Of a DNA stretch of 64,000 bases, positions 23,822 to 32,624 are shown piece after piece. Within the stretch, counting starts at the first letter, position 1. Each line of letters begins with the position of its first letter. The stretch is from RGEC01 sp964475595 (GTDB taxonomy: Bacteria; Bacteroidota; Bacteroidia; NS11-12g; UBA955). Where the stretch lies: positions 68,030 to 132,029 of the forward strand of contig CAYYXG010000005.1 in NCBI GenBank assembly GCA_964475595.1, given 5' to 3'. The notes below the pieces were generated by a model, which saw only the letters and a list, made by a program, of their open reading frames with translations, was not told the DNA's origin and did no database searches. Position numbers and translations under genes: made by a program.

Positions 23822-25714
23822 TTACATTTTGCCGTTCAGGCGACTTAAGGCAATCCAGAAACCTTCACCATCATTTTTATGGCCTTGCCATATTTCCGGT
23901 ATAAATCCGGCATCTGGACAGCCCTCGTTGAAAATTTCACCCAGTATGTCAAAATCAATAGTTCCTTCGCCTACCTGAAGTCCTTCGCCATTCAGTCCGC
24001 GGGCATCACCCATGTGGATATGCGCCGTGAAAGGTGCAATCTTTCTCGAAAATTCATAAAAATCCCAGTTGAAGTAATTGCAGGCCAGTTTACTGTGCGA
24101 CACATCGTAGCACATACGCAGACCGTGCTTGCTGCAATAGGCTACAATCTCATCCACATTGATGAAAATATTCTGGTAGCGCTGTCCGCCAAAATGCCAG
24201 GGGAAAGGCGCCATGGTCTGAGGAATGATTTCAACCCCCTCCGTATCCAGTTCATTCAGGGATTGAAAAAACTGCGCATAATACTGTTCTTTTTTTGCTT
24301 CATCCACCGGTGCATCCATGCTAAATCCGCCGATATTGGCCACAATCATCGGCTTTTTCTCGTTGGGAAAAAATGCTTTTAATGCCCGTGTTATATCTAT
24401 TACCCGCTGGGTTTCATGCATGGAAATGCGTCTGTATTCCGCATCATCGGTTGCCAGATCCATGAGGTGGCTACCTTTGAAAAGTTCCGGTGCATGCACC
24501 ACAAAGCCGCATTCGTAGGGTCCTTGCAAGAAATCCGCAGGATTTAAATCCATGTCGGCATACGACAGGTGAAATTCAAATAAATCCGGTTTCACCATGC
24601 CATCGTATTTTTTGAAATCATGGTAGCGAACAGGCACCCCCCAGGGATGTTTAAAACTATAGGTAGCGGGTTTTACGCGGGTTTCGCCCAGATCTGAAGC
24701 ATAGAAAAAATCTTCCACTTCCATGTCTCTTGATAACGTTTTGCCCAGTAACTTCTCATAATGGAGCGGCGAAAGGCCCTGTCCGGGACTCAGCACCTTC
24801 ACATCGCCGGATGAAATAACTTCGCCCTGCCTGAGGGCACGCGATGCCACCAGGCTTTTACCCAGGTTTTCGCGGTTGATCATTTCCCCCTGACTGACTG
24901 TTCTTTGAGAAGAACTTCCCAGAGAAGACTCTATTTCGCGGATGCCCTGAATCAGGGATTTGAATTCTTCAAATTCTAGGCTGGCCGCATGGTCCGGGCC
25001 CTCCATGTTTCTGTCCAGCGTAAAATGCCTTTCTATCACACAGGCTCCCATGGCCACCGCTGCCAACGAAACCGCAATGCCTCGTTCATGCCCGCTGTAA
25101 CCCACGTAGGGATGCATTTGTTTCATGGTCTGCATCCACTTCAGGTGAATATCGTGGTATGGAGCCGGGTAGGTGCTGTTGCAATGCAATAAAACAAAGG
25201 CTGCATTTCTGCGGTTCAGAAAAGCAATTACCTCCTGCACCTCTTCGCGAGTGCTCATTCCTGTGCTGAGAATCAACGGCTTTCCGGTATCGGCCAGTGC
25301 GGAAATGAGGGGAAGATTGGTAAGGTCTGCCGAAGCTACTTTGTAGGCCGGAACCTCCATGTTTTCCAGTATGCGGATACTTTGCAGATCCCAGGGTGTG
25401 CACAGGTAAAGTATTCCTTTCTTTTTGCAGTAATCTGCTACCTGCCCATGTTCTTCCAGGCTCAATTCAAAGCGGTTCAGCAAATCCAGGATATATTCTG
25501 TACCGAGGTCTTCCCCGTTTTTTTCGAGGCTGCGCCTGCGGTACACCTGATCCAAGTGGCGCATCTGAAATTTGGCACAATCGGCACCCATTTCCACAGC
25601 CCGATCTACCATTTGAAGGGCTCGCTCCAGACTGCCATTGTGGTTATTGCCAATCTCTGCAATCACAAAGGCCCGGTTATCGCCCAGCGTGAAAGATCCG
25701 ATTTGCACTGTCAT
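23822..25714 (-). CDS. NeuB-type sialic-acid synthase fused to SAF and TIM-barrel domains
   Basis: 630 residues; normal NeuB is about 350. Residues 1-260 are the synthase barrel: AEIGNNHNG at 19-27, KFQ at 48-50, STGMS at 150-154, NSTYP, YSGHERG and ERHFTLDRNMEGPDH. This condenses phosphoenolpyruvate with a sugar aldehyde. Residues about 283-340 are the SAF/antifreeze-like domain (NLGKSLVASRALRQGEVI). Residues about 355-630 form a second TIM barrel of the xylose-isomerase/endonuclease-IV type, with HIHMGDARG and VGEGTIDF. The fusion joins sugar isomerisation and condensation in one chain. It overlaps the kinase gene by 4 bp. Product identity is open. Confidence 0.88.
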   Translation of the reverse strand: MTVQIGSFTLGDNRAFVIAEIGNNHNGSLERALQMVDRAVEMGADCAKFQMRHLDQVYRRRSLEKNGEDLGTEYILDLLNRFELSLEEHGQVADYCKKKGILYLCTPWDLQSIRILENMEVPAYKVASADLTNLPLISALADTGKPLILSTGMSTREEVQEVIAFLNRRNAAFVLLHCNSTYPAPYHDIHLKWMQTMKQMHPYVGYSGHERGIAVSLAAVAMGACVIERHFTLDRNMEGPDHAASLEFEEFKSLIQGIREIESSLGSSSQRTVSQGEMINRENLGKSLVASRALRQGEVISSGDVKVLSPGQGLSPLHYEKLLGKTLSRDMEVEDFFYASDLGETRVKPATYSFKHPWGVPVRYHDFKKYDGMVKPDLFEFHLSYADMDLNPADFLQGPYECGFVVHAPELFKGSHLMDLATDDAEYRRISMHETQRVIDITRALKAFFPNEKKPMIVANIGGFSMDAPVDEAKKEQYYAQFFQSLNELDTEGVEIIPQTMAPFPWHFGGQRYQNIFINVDEIVAYCSKHGLRMCYDVSHSKLACNYFNWDFYEFSRKIAPFTAHIHMGDARGLNGEGLQVGEGTIDFDILGEIFNEGCPDAGFIPEIWQGHKNDGEGFWIALSRLNGKM

Positions 25715-27081
25715 TGTCCGAAATTATCCCGCATTTGCCAGCTTCTCAATCCTTCCTGCTCGAAACGGAAAGGGGTAACTTTCTTGCCCTTGCTTTCCAA
25801 TGCCGTCATCAATTGGTGCTTCGCCGTTGCAGGTACAAAGAAAAGGAAAAATCCGCCACCGCCCGCACCCAGTAATTTACCGCCCAGCGCTCCGTTTGCC
25901 ATGGCAAAATCATACAAAGCATCCAGATCGGGGTTGCTGATGGCTGCACTGAACTGCCGCTTGTATTGCCAGCCTTGGTGCAAAGCTTCGGCAAACGCCT
26001 TCAGTTGACCGCGCAGCAGCATGTTGCGCATGGTGTAGGTGAGCGCCACATTTTTATCAACCAGGGTTCTGATGGCTGCTTTCTCCATTTCTTTCCGCTG
26101 ATCGTCATGCACCGCGCCACTTTCGTGTATGGTACCGGTATTGCAGAGCACCAAACATTCTTCCAGTTCATTGAGAATATCCGCATTCATCTTCAGGGGA
26201 TGAATCAGGTTCTGGTCTGCCCTGAATTCCATAAAGTTGATACCCCCAAAAATGGTGGCATACTGATCCTGCCATCCTCCCGCCACGCCCAGGTTATGCC
26301 GCTCTGCCTGATAGGCCAGTTCGGCGATTTCATAAGGACTCCATTTATCGATTCGGAGTTCATTAAAACAACCCAGGATGGCTGCGGCAACAACCGCTGA
26401 GCCTCCCAGACCGGATTTCATGGGAAAATCGCTGTGCAGATACAGCTCAAATCCAAAATCGGGCTGTATGGTTTTTAAAACGGACTGTATCAGGCCAAAA
26501 CGGCCCTCCTGCCGGCAAACTTCCTCCAGATTTTCACCCTCCAGGGTTCCCTGCAAATCATGGGAATGAATACGCACACGCATGTCATCGCGTTTATGCA
26601 GCGTGGCGTGGCTAAACAATGAAATGGTGGCGTTGATTACCGCACCACCGGATTGCATAAAATAGTGGGTCAGATCAGAGCCGCCACCTCCAAAGCTAAT
26701 GCGCACCGGGGCTTTAGCCCTGGTATACACTTTCTGTTCTTTTTGTCCGGGCAAACGGTTCTTGGTCACTACATCCACCAAAGTCCCTGCAGCATCCAGC
26801 ACAGGTATCACACGAATTTTCTGGTCAAGTTTTTTTAGCAGTTGCTCGCGGGAATCACCGTGGCCGGCATGCACAAATTGGGGATTGGCACAAAGCTCCA
26901 CGGCGCTATCCAACGACAGTCCGTTCAGTAACCCCCTGCGAATATCGCCATCGGTGGCCACACCACAAACTTTTCCGTTTTCATGGGTCGTGAAGATGCA
27001 GCCCTGCTGGTTCAGGTCAATTTTTTCCAGGGCTTCCCGGATGGTAGATTTGCCGGTTATATGCATTAAGGCTGTATTCAT
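25711..27081 (-). CDS. CBS-domain/GHMP kinase fusion (HddA-like heptose kinase)
   Basis: 456 residues. Residues 1-110 are a CBS pair (TDGDIRRGLL at 43-52, IPVLDAAGTLV at 92-102). Residues 120-450 are a GHMP kinase: APVRISFGGGGSDL at 124-137, the ATP loop SGLGGSAV at 223-230, and LLGAGGGGF at 403-411. The kinase half most resembles HddA, which phosphorylates heptose 7-phosphate at C1. CBS pairs usually bind adenosyl nucleotides, so feedback control is plausible. In related CMP-sugar clusters the CBS pair is usually fused to the nucleotidyltransferase, not the kinase. It overlaps both neighbours by 4 bp. Confidence 0.86.
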   Translation of the reverse strand: MNTALMHITGKSTIREALEKIDLNQQGCIFTTHENGKVCGVATDGDIRRGLLNGLSLDSAVELCANPQFVHAGHGDSREQLLKKLDQKIRVIPVLDAAGTLVDVVTKNRLPGQKEQKVYTRAKAPVRISFGGGGSDLTHYFMQSGGAVINATISLFSHATLHKRDDMRVRIHSHDLQGTLEGENLEEVCRQEGRFGLIQSVLKTIQPDFGFELYLHSDFPMKSGLGGSAVVAAAILGCFNELRIDKWSPYEIAELAYQAERHNLGVAGGWQDQYATIFGGINFMEFRADQNLIHPLKMNADILNELEECLVLCNTGTIHESGAVHDDQRKEMEKAAIRTLVDKNVALTYTMRNMLLRGQLKAFAEALHQGWQYKRQFSAAISNPDLDALYDFAMANGALGGKLLGAGGGGFFLFFVPATAKHQLMTALESKGKKVTPFRFEQEGLRSWQMRDNFGQ

Positions 27082-27782
27082 AGGGTTAAATAGTGTTTAC
27101 ATTTTTCATAATCTTCGGGAATGCCGATATCAATAAAATCCGCGTTGATGCGAATGAATTGCAGGTTGTGGTTATTTAGCAACGCAGGAAATAGGGTGTT
27201 CTCGAGACTGAAAGATCCGGAAGGCATATCTCGAAAAAAGCTACGGCTCAGCCTATACAGGCCGGCATTAATCAGTCCGGGGCCGGCATTGGGCGATTTT
27301 TCAATAAACTGCATAATCTTTTTGTCTTGCGTCTGCAACGATCCATATCGGCCGGTATCTTCCTGCCACACTGCTGCCAAGGCAGGGGCTTCAACGGTCA
27401 GCAATTCTGCAACCCCGGCACTGAGGTAGGTATCTGCATTGCTCACCAGAAATTCGGTTATGTCGGGCAGTTCCTGTAAAGCTGCTTTTATAGCACCGCC
27501 TGTACCCATGGGTTGTTCCTCTTCAATGAGATCTATCATACAATCCTTAAGTATGCCGGCTTCCTGTTGCTCCTTGACAAAATCCTTCATTAATTCGGCC
27601 TTGTGGTGTACCAAAAACACATATTTCCGTATACCCTGCCGGTAATAATTTTCCAGCAAATAGGCCAGGAATGGTTTACCATGAATGGGTGCCAGGGGTT
27701 TGGGAACATCTTTTACCACGGCAGAAAGGCGGGTACCAAACCCACCGGCCAGCAGCAATAAAGGTATTTCAGCGAGTCTCAT
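27078..27782 (-). CDS. Sugar-1-phosphate nucleotidyltransferase (HddC-like)
   Basis: 234 residues, a single nucleotidyltransferase domain. It has LAGGFGTRL at 11-19 with KPL at 28-30, GTGGAIKAAL, VSNADTYL holding the metal-binding Asp, and FIDIGIPEDY near the end. This size and sequence fit D-glycero-D-manno-heptose-1-phosphate guanylyltransferase (HddC) and its relatives better than RmlA or GalU. It overlaps the CBS-kinase gene by 4 bp, so the order on the mRNA is transferase, kinase, NeuB fusion, isomerase. Nucleotide (GDP, ADP or CDP) is not decided by sequence alone. Confidence 0.85.
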   Translation of the reverse strand: MRLAEIPLLLLAGGFGTRLSAVVKDVPKPLAPIHGKPFLAYLLENYYRQGIRKYVFLVHHKAELMKDFVKEQQEAGILKDCMIDLIEEEQPMGTGGAIKAALQELPDITEFLVSNADTYLSAGVAELLTVEAPALAAVWQEDTGRYGSLQTQDKKIMQFIEKSPNAGPGLINAGLYRLSRSFFRDMPSGSFSLENTLFPALLNNHNLQFIRINADFIDIGIPEDYEKCKHYLTL

Positions 27783-28984
27783 TTCGAGGTATTGGCTAGC
27801 CGTTTATGGTTTTCTTCTTCTAAAAAATCCAGGAATTTTTGGTAGTTTTTTTCGGCATCAAAATGCTGCCGGATGAATTCCTGTATGCGTTTTCTGGCCT
27901 CCGGAGCTGCAAATTTTTGAGCACAGGTATTAACAGCCTGAATGACGTCTTCGTTGGTATAGGTTTTGGGTAGCAACACCCCGGTTTCGGGGGTTACAAT
28001 TTCAGCGCATCCACCCACATCGGTGCTCACCACCGGAATGCCGAAAGCCATGGCTTCCATCATGCTCACCGGCAATCCTTCGTTGGGACTCAATGAAATA
28101 AAGCATGTAATTTTCTTTTCTCGGTAAAAAGTATTAATTTGATCAGTATTAAATCTGCCAATTAAGTTTACTTTTAATAGTTTTAATGAATCCAAGCATA
28201 TGTGATTATTTAATGCACTAAAATATTCGCCATCACCTATATGAGTCCATTCCCAGTTTTTTTGCCTTTTTATTGATTCATATATACCAATTAAATTTTT
28301 TTGCTTACCTACCCTGGCACAGGATACAATATGATACCAATTTGAGTCATTGGAAAGATTCAAGACTATATTTTTAAAATATATTCCAATGTTAAAAACA
28401 TTTATTTTTTTTTTGATAAATGGATACTCACTTGATAAGTACATTTTACCATTTTGGGAAATAGGTAAAAGATAATTTAAATTATTTAAAATAAATCTAC
28501 GCCAAGGTATATGACCATGATTACTGCCTTCTTCATACAAGTCAAAACCATGCATACGAGTCAAAGTCATATTCTCTAAGCCATATTCTTTCAAACATGC
28601 AATCATAAATGCACCACTATCGGCCCAGTAGGAATAGAGCATGGCATCTTTTGGTATGCCGTTTTCCTTAATGTAACTAGCCTTTTTAAGGTGATCCCTC
28701 AAAGTAACCAATACCTCTTTCCATTTATTGCGTTTCAGATACCAGCCGAAGTGGCCAATGAATTCCTTCAATGCCATGGTTATGAAAGGAATATCCAGCA
28801 ACGGGGTATACATTTTATCAAAAACATGCACGGTGCATTTATCATGAAATGCAATCTCCTCATCCTGAATAGGAAAATCTGTATAGATAATGACCTGTTT
28901 TACCTTGTCCGAAGCCAGCATAAACCGCAATTCATTGGCGATAAAAGGAATATTGCAGTCATAGGCGAGGAAGATGATGGTCAT
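27779..28984 (-). CDS. GT4-family glycosyltransferase (MHGxD type)
   Basis: 401 residues. The segment MHGFDLYEEG after SYWADSGAF, then SCARVGKQKN and SLSPNEGLPVSMMEAMAFGIP (EX7E), mark a GT4 subgroup. The same order occurs in the gene at 35510-36718 (MHGYDYDEK, NMSELEGIPMSMMEALASGIP), so the two are paralogues within the locus. The first and last thirds are of average composition while the middle (about 28.1-28.6 kb) is AT-rich, which may mark a recombination joint. It overlaps the nucleotidyltransferase and upstream GT genes by 4 bp each. Confidence 0.86.
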   Translation of the reverse strand: MTIIFLAYDCNIPFIANELRFMLASDKVKQVIIYTDFPIQDEEIAFHDKCTVHVFDKMYTPLLDIPFITMALKEFIGHFGWYLKRNKWKEVLVTLRDHLKKASYIKENGIPKDAMLYSYWADSGAFMIACLKEYGLENMTLTRMHGFDLYEEGSNHGHIPWRRFILNNLNYLLPISQNGKMYLSSEYPFIKKKINVFNIGIYFKNIVLNLSNDSNWYHIVSCARVGKQKNLIGIYESIKRQKNWEWTHIGDGEYFSALNNHICLDSLKLLKVNLIGRFNTDQINTFYREKKITCFISLSPNEGLPVSMMEAMAFGIPVVSTDVGGCAEIVTPETGVLLPKTYTNEDVIQAVNTCAQKFAAPEARKRIQEFIRQHFDAEKNYQKFLDFLEEENHKRLANTSK

Positions 28985-30201
28985 GATTTAGGATTTGAAA
29001 TAAAATCAAATATCTGTTTTACCTGAACGCTGTAATCGAGATATTGCTTTGCAAGTCGATGCATTTCATTAGAAAAACTATCTTTAGTTCTCATAGACAA
29101 TACAAATGCATCCAGCAATTGTAAATCAATGGGTTCCTCGGTTGCTTCCAATTGCAAAAAGTAGGGCTTTAGCGCTTTATTGTCGCTAATTCCCGGATCA
29201 TGATGAGCGAAGAAAAAGGGTAATCCTCGGGCAAAGTACTCTCTTGCTTTAATACTGGTGGTTGAGAGAATACCTTTTCGGTGCACTGCCAATGGACCTA
29301 CTCCCAAATGATAATTTTTTAGTTCAATATCCAATACCTGTTTGTTCATTGCAGGCTTCCGGTGTACAAATTGTAGTGCGTTGTATTTTTCTATGAGTTC
29401 TTTTTCCCAATCAGTATCTTTACCTATGATGGTTAAATAATATTTAAATTGATTATCTTTTTGCCTTGATAAAGAGGAAATTAATCTGTCCAAACCATTA
29501 TAATCCGCTGCCATGCTAGCTCCTTTTAAAAATACCATTTGGATGTTTTTTGTATCAAAATCAATTTTCACGGGAAGAAAAGATTCCGTATTCACCGCAT
29601 CACCCACAACTTTAAAAGAATAATGACCAAACGCCTTTTTTTTTTGAAATACTCCTATTTCATCGGAATTAACAATGGCACCTCCAGAAAAAAACCGGAT
29701 TAACCTGCCGAAGATTCTGTCATAATAAACAGGTAAATATTTAAATTCTACATTACTTAAAAATCTTGAAATGGAAGATTCACTATCTGACTTGTAAAGC
29801 TGGAACTCTCTAGATTCTATGCTTAAATGGTTAAAAAATAATTGCTTTTTTAAGAACCATGCTATGGACAGTAATGGCCAAGTGGCCAGTCCAAAACGCA
29901 TAAAAACCTTATCACTTTTTAAAACATTCTGTTTAACCCAATCCTTAACAAACCGATAGATATAATTGATACTCCGTAAATTATTAAAAAATCTGAAATT
30001 ACATGTACCTGTCCAATGCCATTTGATACATTCAGAAGAATCGAAACTAACCTCATTAACAGCAGAATAAAAGAAATGAGCTTCAACAAGGTAGCCTAGT
30101 TTTCGTGCTGCTTCCACCTGCTGCACTATTTTTTGCTGAACAGAACTGTTTGATTCCGGATTGGCATTGAGATATAGATAATAAATTTTCAAATGATACA
30201 A
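28981..30201 (-). CDS. GT-B glycosyltransferase, family not firmly assigned
   Basis: 406 residues. It starts IYYLYLNANPESNSSVQQKIV and has a donor-type half with VFLKGASMAADYNGLDRLI, YLTIIGKDTDW and STTSIKAREYFARGLPFFF, which fit a GT4-like fold although the EX7E motif is weak. The early hydrophobic stretch at LLSIAWFLKKQLFF is too short for a sure membrane anchor. The gene is AT-rich, overlaps the next gene by 4 bp, and is 51 bases from the membrane protein upstream. Transferase activity is inferred from fold-like motifs and context; donor unknown. Confidence 0.7.
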   Translation of the reverse strand: MYHLKIYYLYLNANPESNSSVQQKIVQQVEAARKLGYLVEAHFFYSAVNEVSFDSSECIKWHWTGTCNFRFFNNLRSINYIYRFVKDWVKQNVLKSDKVFMRFGLATWPLLSIAWFLKKQLFFNHLSIESREFQLYKSDSESSISRFLSNVEFKYLPVYYDRIFGRLIRFFSGGAIVNSDEIGVFQKKKAFGHYSFKVVGDAVNTESFLPVKIDFDTKNIQMVFLKGASMAADYNGLDRLISSLSRQKDNQFKYYLTIIGKDTDWEKELIEKYNALQFVHRKPAMNKQVLDIELKNYHLGVGPLAVHRKGILSTTSIKAREYFARGLPFFFAHHDPGISDNKALKPYFLQLEATEEPIDLQLLDAFVLSMRTKDSFSNEMHRLAKQYLDYSVQVKQIFDFISNPKS

Positions 30202-30252
30202 TTCATTTACACATCAAGATTAACGTTCTTCGATTAAATTTAGTTAACCTTC

Positions 30253-31923
30253 TCACTCATAAATCGCAAAAGAGTATACACTATCCTCAAACGTATACTT
30301 CAATAAGTATGTGCTATCACCGATTTTTTCTTGAGTAGGCAAAGGTCGATTTGGAATGTAAGATTTTATAACAATACATTTCTTATTAGAATATTCCTTT
30401 GCTTTATTGATTAAATCTAGATCAATGTTTAATTTTTCTGACATATAATTATAAAAAACAATAGCATTGCTGTTCAAGGTGTATATTTCTGAATCGCTTA
30501 ATACAACCTTGTCATTTAGATATCGTGAGAACTCTTTTGTAAATCTATTGAATGTATCAGTTTGATTTAAAAAGCTGGTTCTAAGGAGAAAAATAGACTG
30601 AAAAGACAAGATTAATAAAAAATAGATTTTAGTGTATACTCTTTTGGAAATAACTAACTCGAAATATAAGATTGACAATAGAAGAAATAATAGAACTCCA
30701 AATTTTATCATAAGTCCGGGATCTTGGTAAATAAACCAATTATCAAAACCACTCCAATATTCATGCGTGTTTATTATGGATTGCATTTTGAAAATAAACC
30801 CTATTAGGCCTATGTATAATAATAACCTATTTTTTATGGACCAAGATCTGCAATAATTAATAAAGCTCCAAAGCATAGGTAATGATAAAAATACAATAGG
30901 GAATAATGTTACCCACTTTTTAAAAGGATAACTACTGATTCCGAATGATTGTATGAAAGCACATAAAAACACAATAATCAAGAATTTTTGAAAAGACCCC
31001 TGATATAGTTTCTTAAAAATTATGAAAGGCATCAAAATTACTAGGACAAAATACACAGGATTAAATCGCAATAAATTAGTATACAATATCTGCAATGGGG
31101 CCAATGCTATCGTATATAAACTTCTGTTGGAAAGATCAGATTCATTTCGGTAATATCTGAAAGATTTCATGAAATTTACATAATCACTAAATCCAAAACT
31201 ATATAATTTTAGCAACAATAAATAAAATAAAAAACCACTTATGATACCGGATAAGGCAAATAATAAAATACGCCATTCTTTGCCTTCATAAGCCTGAAGT
31301 AAAACAAAAAAACCCAAAGCCAAGCTTACGTAAATATTGTATGGATAGACCCACAAAATAAGTAAGACGGATATGACTGATGCTAAATATATCCATAAAT
31401 TGTTTCGGTTAACAGTATATTGAAATACAAAATAAACTAATGTAGTAATCCAAAAAATGGAATATATCTGAGGGGTTTGTGCGCGACTGAACATAAAAAA
31501 GGTAGGTTCTGTCATCAATAGAAAAAGTCCTATCCATTTATGAGAAATAAAATTGTTATTAAAAACAATAAACGTCTTCTTAAGAATTTGAAACAAAAGG
31601 AGTATCGTAAGCAAAGATACCAGCACAGGACCCAGCCTCAGTCCTTCCAGCGTATTACCCATAATAAAGAAACCTATTTTAGTAAAGACGCTGCTGTGTA
31701 AGCTAATCACTTCTAAAACCATGTTTGCCTTTAATTCTTGAGGAAAACCCGGTTTTGAAGCAATCAAATCATACATGGCAGAGAATGTATAGTAAGGCTC
31801 GTCCCAGGGAGTGATTCCGGAAATATTATTGGCCGCTGCATCCAAATCAAGCCTTGCAAATCTAATTAAAACCAAAAAAAAGCATATGATAATAAGTAAA
31901 ATTGATTTTTTATTTATTTTCAT
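30253..31923 (-). CDS. GT39/ArnT-like multi-spanning membrane glycosyltransferase
   Basis: 556 residues with about 11-12 hydrophobic segments and a soluble C-terminal part (from about 455). An acidic pair sits in the first exported loop (GITPWDEPYY), the place where GT-C enzymes (PMT, ArnT, GT83) hold the catalytic Asp or Glu. These enzymes use polyprenyl-phosphate sugars on the outer face of the inner membrane. The GT2 gene next in order (31920-32624) could make that lipid-linked donor; the genes overlap by 4 bp. Very AT-rich. A second GT39-like protein is at 61718-63268. Confidence 0.75.
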   Translation of the reverse strand: MKINKKSILLIIICFFLVLIRFARLDLDAAANNISGITPWDEPYYTFSAMYDLIASKPGFPQELKANMVLEVISLHSSVFTKIGFFIMGNTLEGLRLGPVLVSLLTILLLFQILKKTFIVFNNNFISHKWIGLFLLMTEPTFFMFSRAQTPQIYSIFWITTLVYFVFQYTVNRNNLWIYLASVISVLLILWVYPYNIYVSLALGFFVLLQAYEGKEWRILLFALSGIISGFLFYLLLLKLYSFGFSDYVNFMKSFRYYRNESDLSNRSLYTIALAPLQILYTNLLRFNPVYFVLVILMPFIIFKKLYQGSFQKFLIIVFLCAFIQSFGISSYPFKKWVTLFPIVFLSLPMLWSFINYCRSWSIKNRLLLYIGLIGFIFKMQSIINTHEYWSGFDNWFIYQDPGLMIKFGVLLFLLLSILYFELVISKRVYTKIYFLLILSFQSIFLLRTSFLNQTDTFNRFTKEFSRYLNDKVVLSDSEIYTLNSNAIVFYNYMSEKLNIDLDLINKAKEYSNKKCIVIKSYIPNRPLPTQEKIGDSTYLLKYTFEDSVYSFAIYE

Positions 31924-32624
31924 TTTTTGAAGTGCTTAAGTTGTCTACCAAACTCTGAACCCACTTTTACCAGACTGGCTGTGTTCAAACTTGGACTCCC
32001 GCCGTGTCTATCCCGAAATACAATGTTAACTAATTTCATTCCCATTCGCTTATGCTCCAAGGCCAATACTACATTTATTAGGATGTATGTAGGATCAACT
32101 GAATTGACAAATGTGCTTATTGATTCTGTCTTAAATATCCGGTAAGGACAATTGGGATCCCAAACCCAAATCCCAGTTCTGTAAAAGGCAACAAAAGACA
32201 GAACTCTTGAAATTAAAAACCGCAAAAAACCATCTTTTCTTATGTATCTGAAACCATAAACTATATTATAATTTTTGAGTTGCTCAATAAATTTTGGCAA
32301 AAAAACTGGGTCGCATTGTCCGTCACTGTCCAACTGCATCGTATAATCATATTTTTCTTTAACTGCAAATTGATAACCAATAAGACAGGAATGCCCGTGA
32401 CCTGTATTTTTTTTATCAATAATATGCACTTTTCCAGTATGTTTTTCAGCTATTTTATTAATAATTGATAAGGTTTGATCCTTAGATCCATCATTTATTA
32501 ATACAAATTTCACAATACTAAAATAACATTGTTCATTGAAAGCAATTTGCCATTCATTAAAGGTTTTCTCTATAGATGCCTCCTCATTATAAATAGGCAT
32601 AATTACACAAAGTGTGTTACTCAT
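31920..32624 (-). CDS. GT2-family glycosyltransferase, polyprenyl-phosphate sugar synthase-like
   Basis: About 234 residues from the ATG at 32624, which opens MSNTLCVIMPIYNEE; an upstream in-frame ATG at 32663 adds unlike residues inside glf. GT-A motifs are NDGSKD at 44-49 and LDSDGQ at 98-103 (the DxD-like metal site). The compact form resembles dolichyl-phosphate mannosyltransferase catalytic domains without the C-terminal membrane helices. Its product would suit the adjacent GT39-like enzyme, which it overlaps by 4 bp. It overlaps glf by 8 bp. Donor not identifiable. Confidence 0.85.
   Translation of the reverse strand: MSNTLCVIMPIYNEEASIEKTFNEWQIAFNEQCYFSIVKFVLINDGSKDQTLSIINKIAEKHTGKVHIIDKKNTGHGHSCLIGYQFAVKEKYDYTMQLDSDGQCDPVFLPKFIEQLKNYNIVYGFRYIRKDGFLRFLISRVLSFVAFYRTGIWVWDPNCPYRIFKTESISTFVNSVDPTYILINVVLALEHKRMGMKLVNIVFRDRHGGSPSLNTASLVKVGSEFGRQLKHFKK

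Noticed and set aside
24989..26008. Several 60-200-codon plus-strand frames opposite neuB and the CBS-kinase gene
   Set aside because: All are shadows of well-supported minus-strand proteins with clear motifs.
25711..27081. Reading the CBS-kinase gene as two genes with a frameshift
   Set aside because: The frame is continuous with a natural linker (about 107-120) and both domains are complete, so it is a real fusion.
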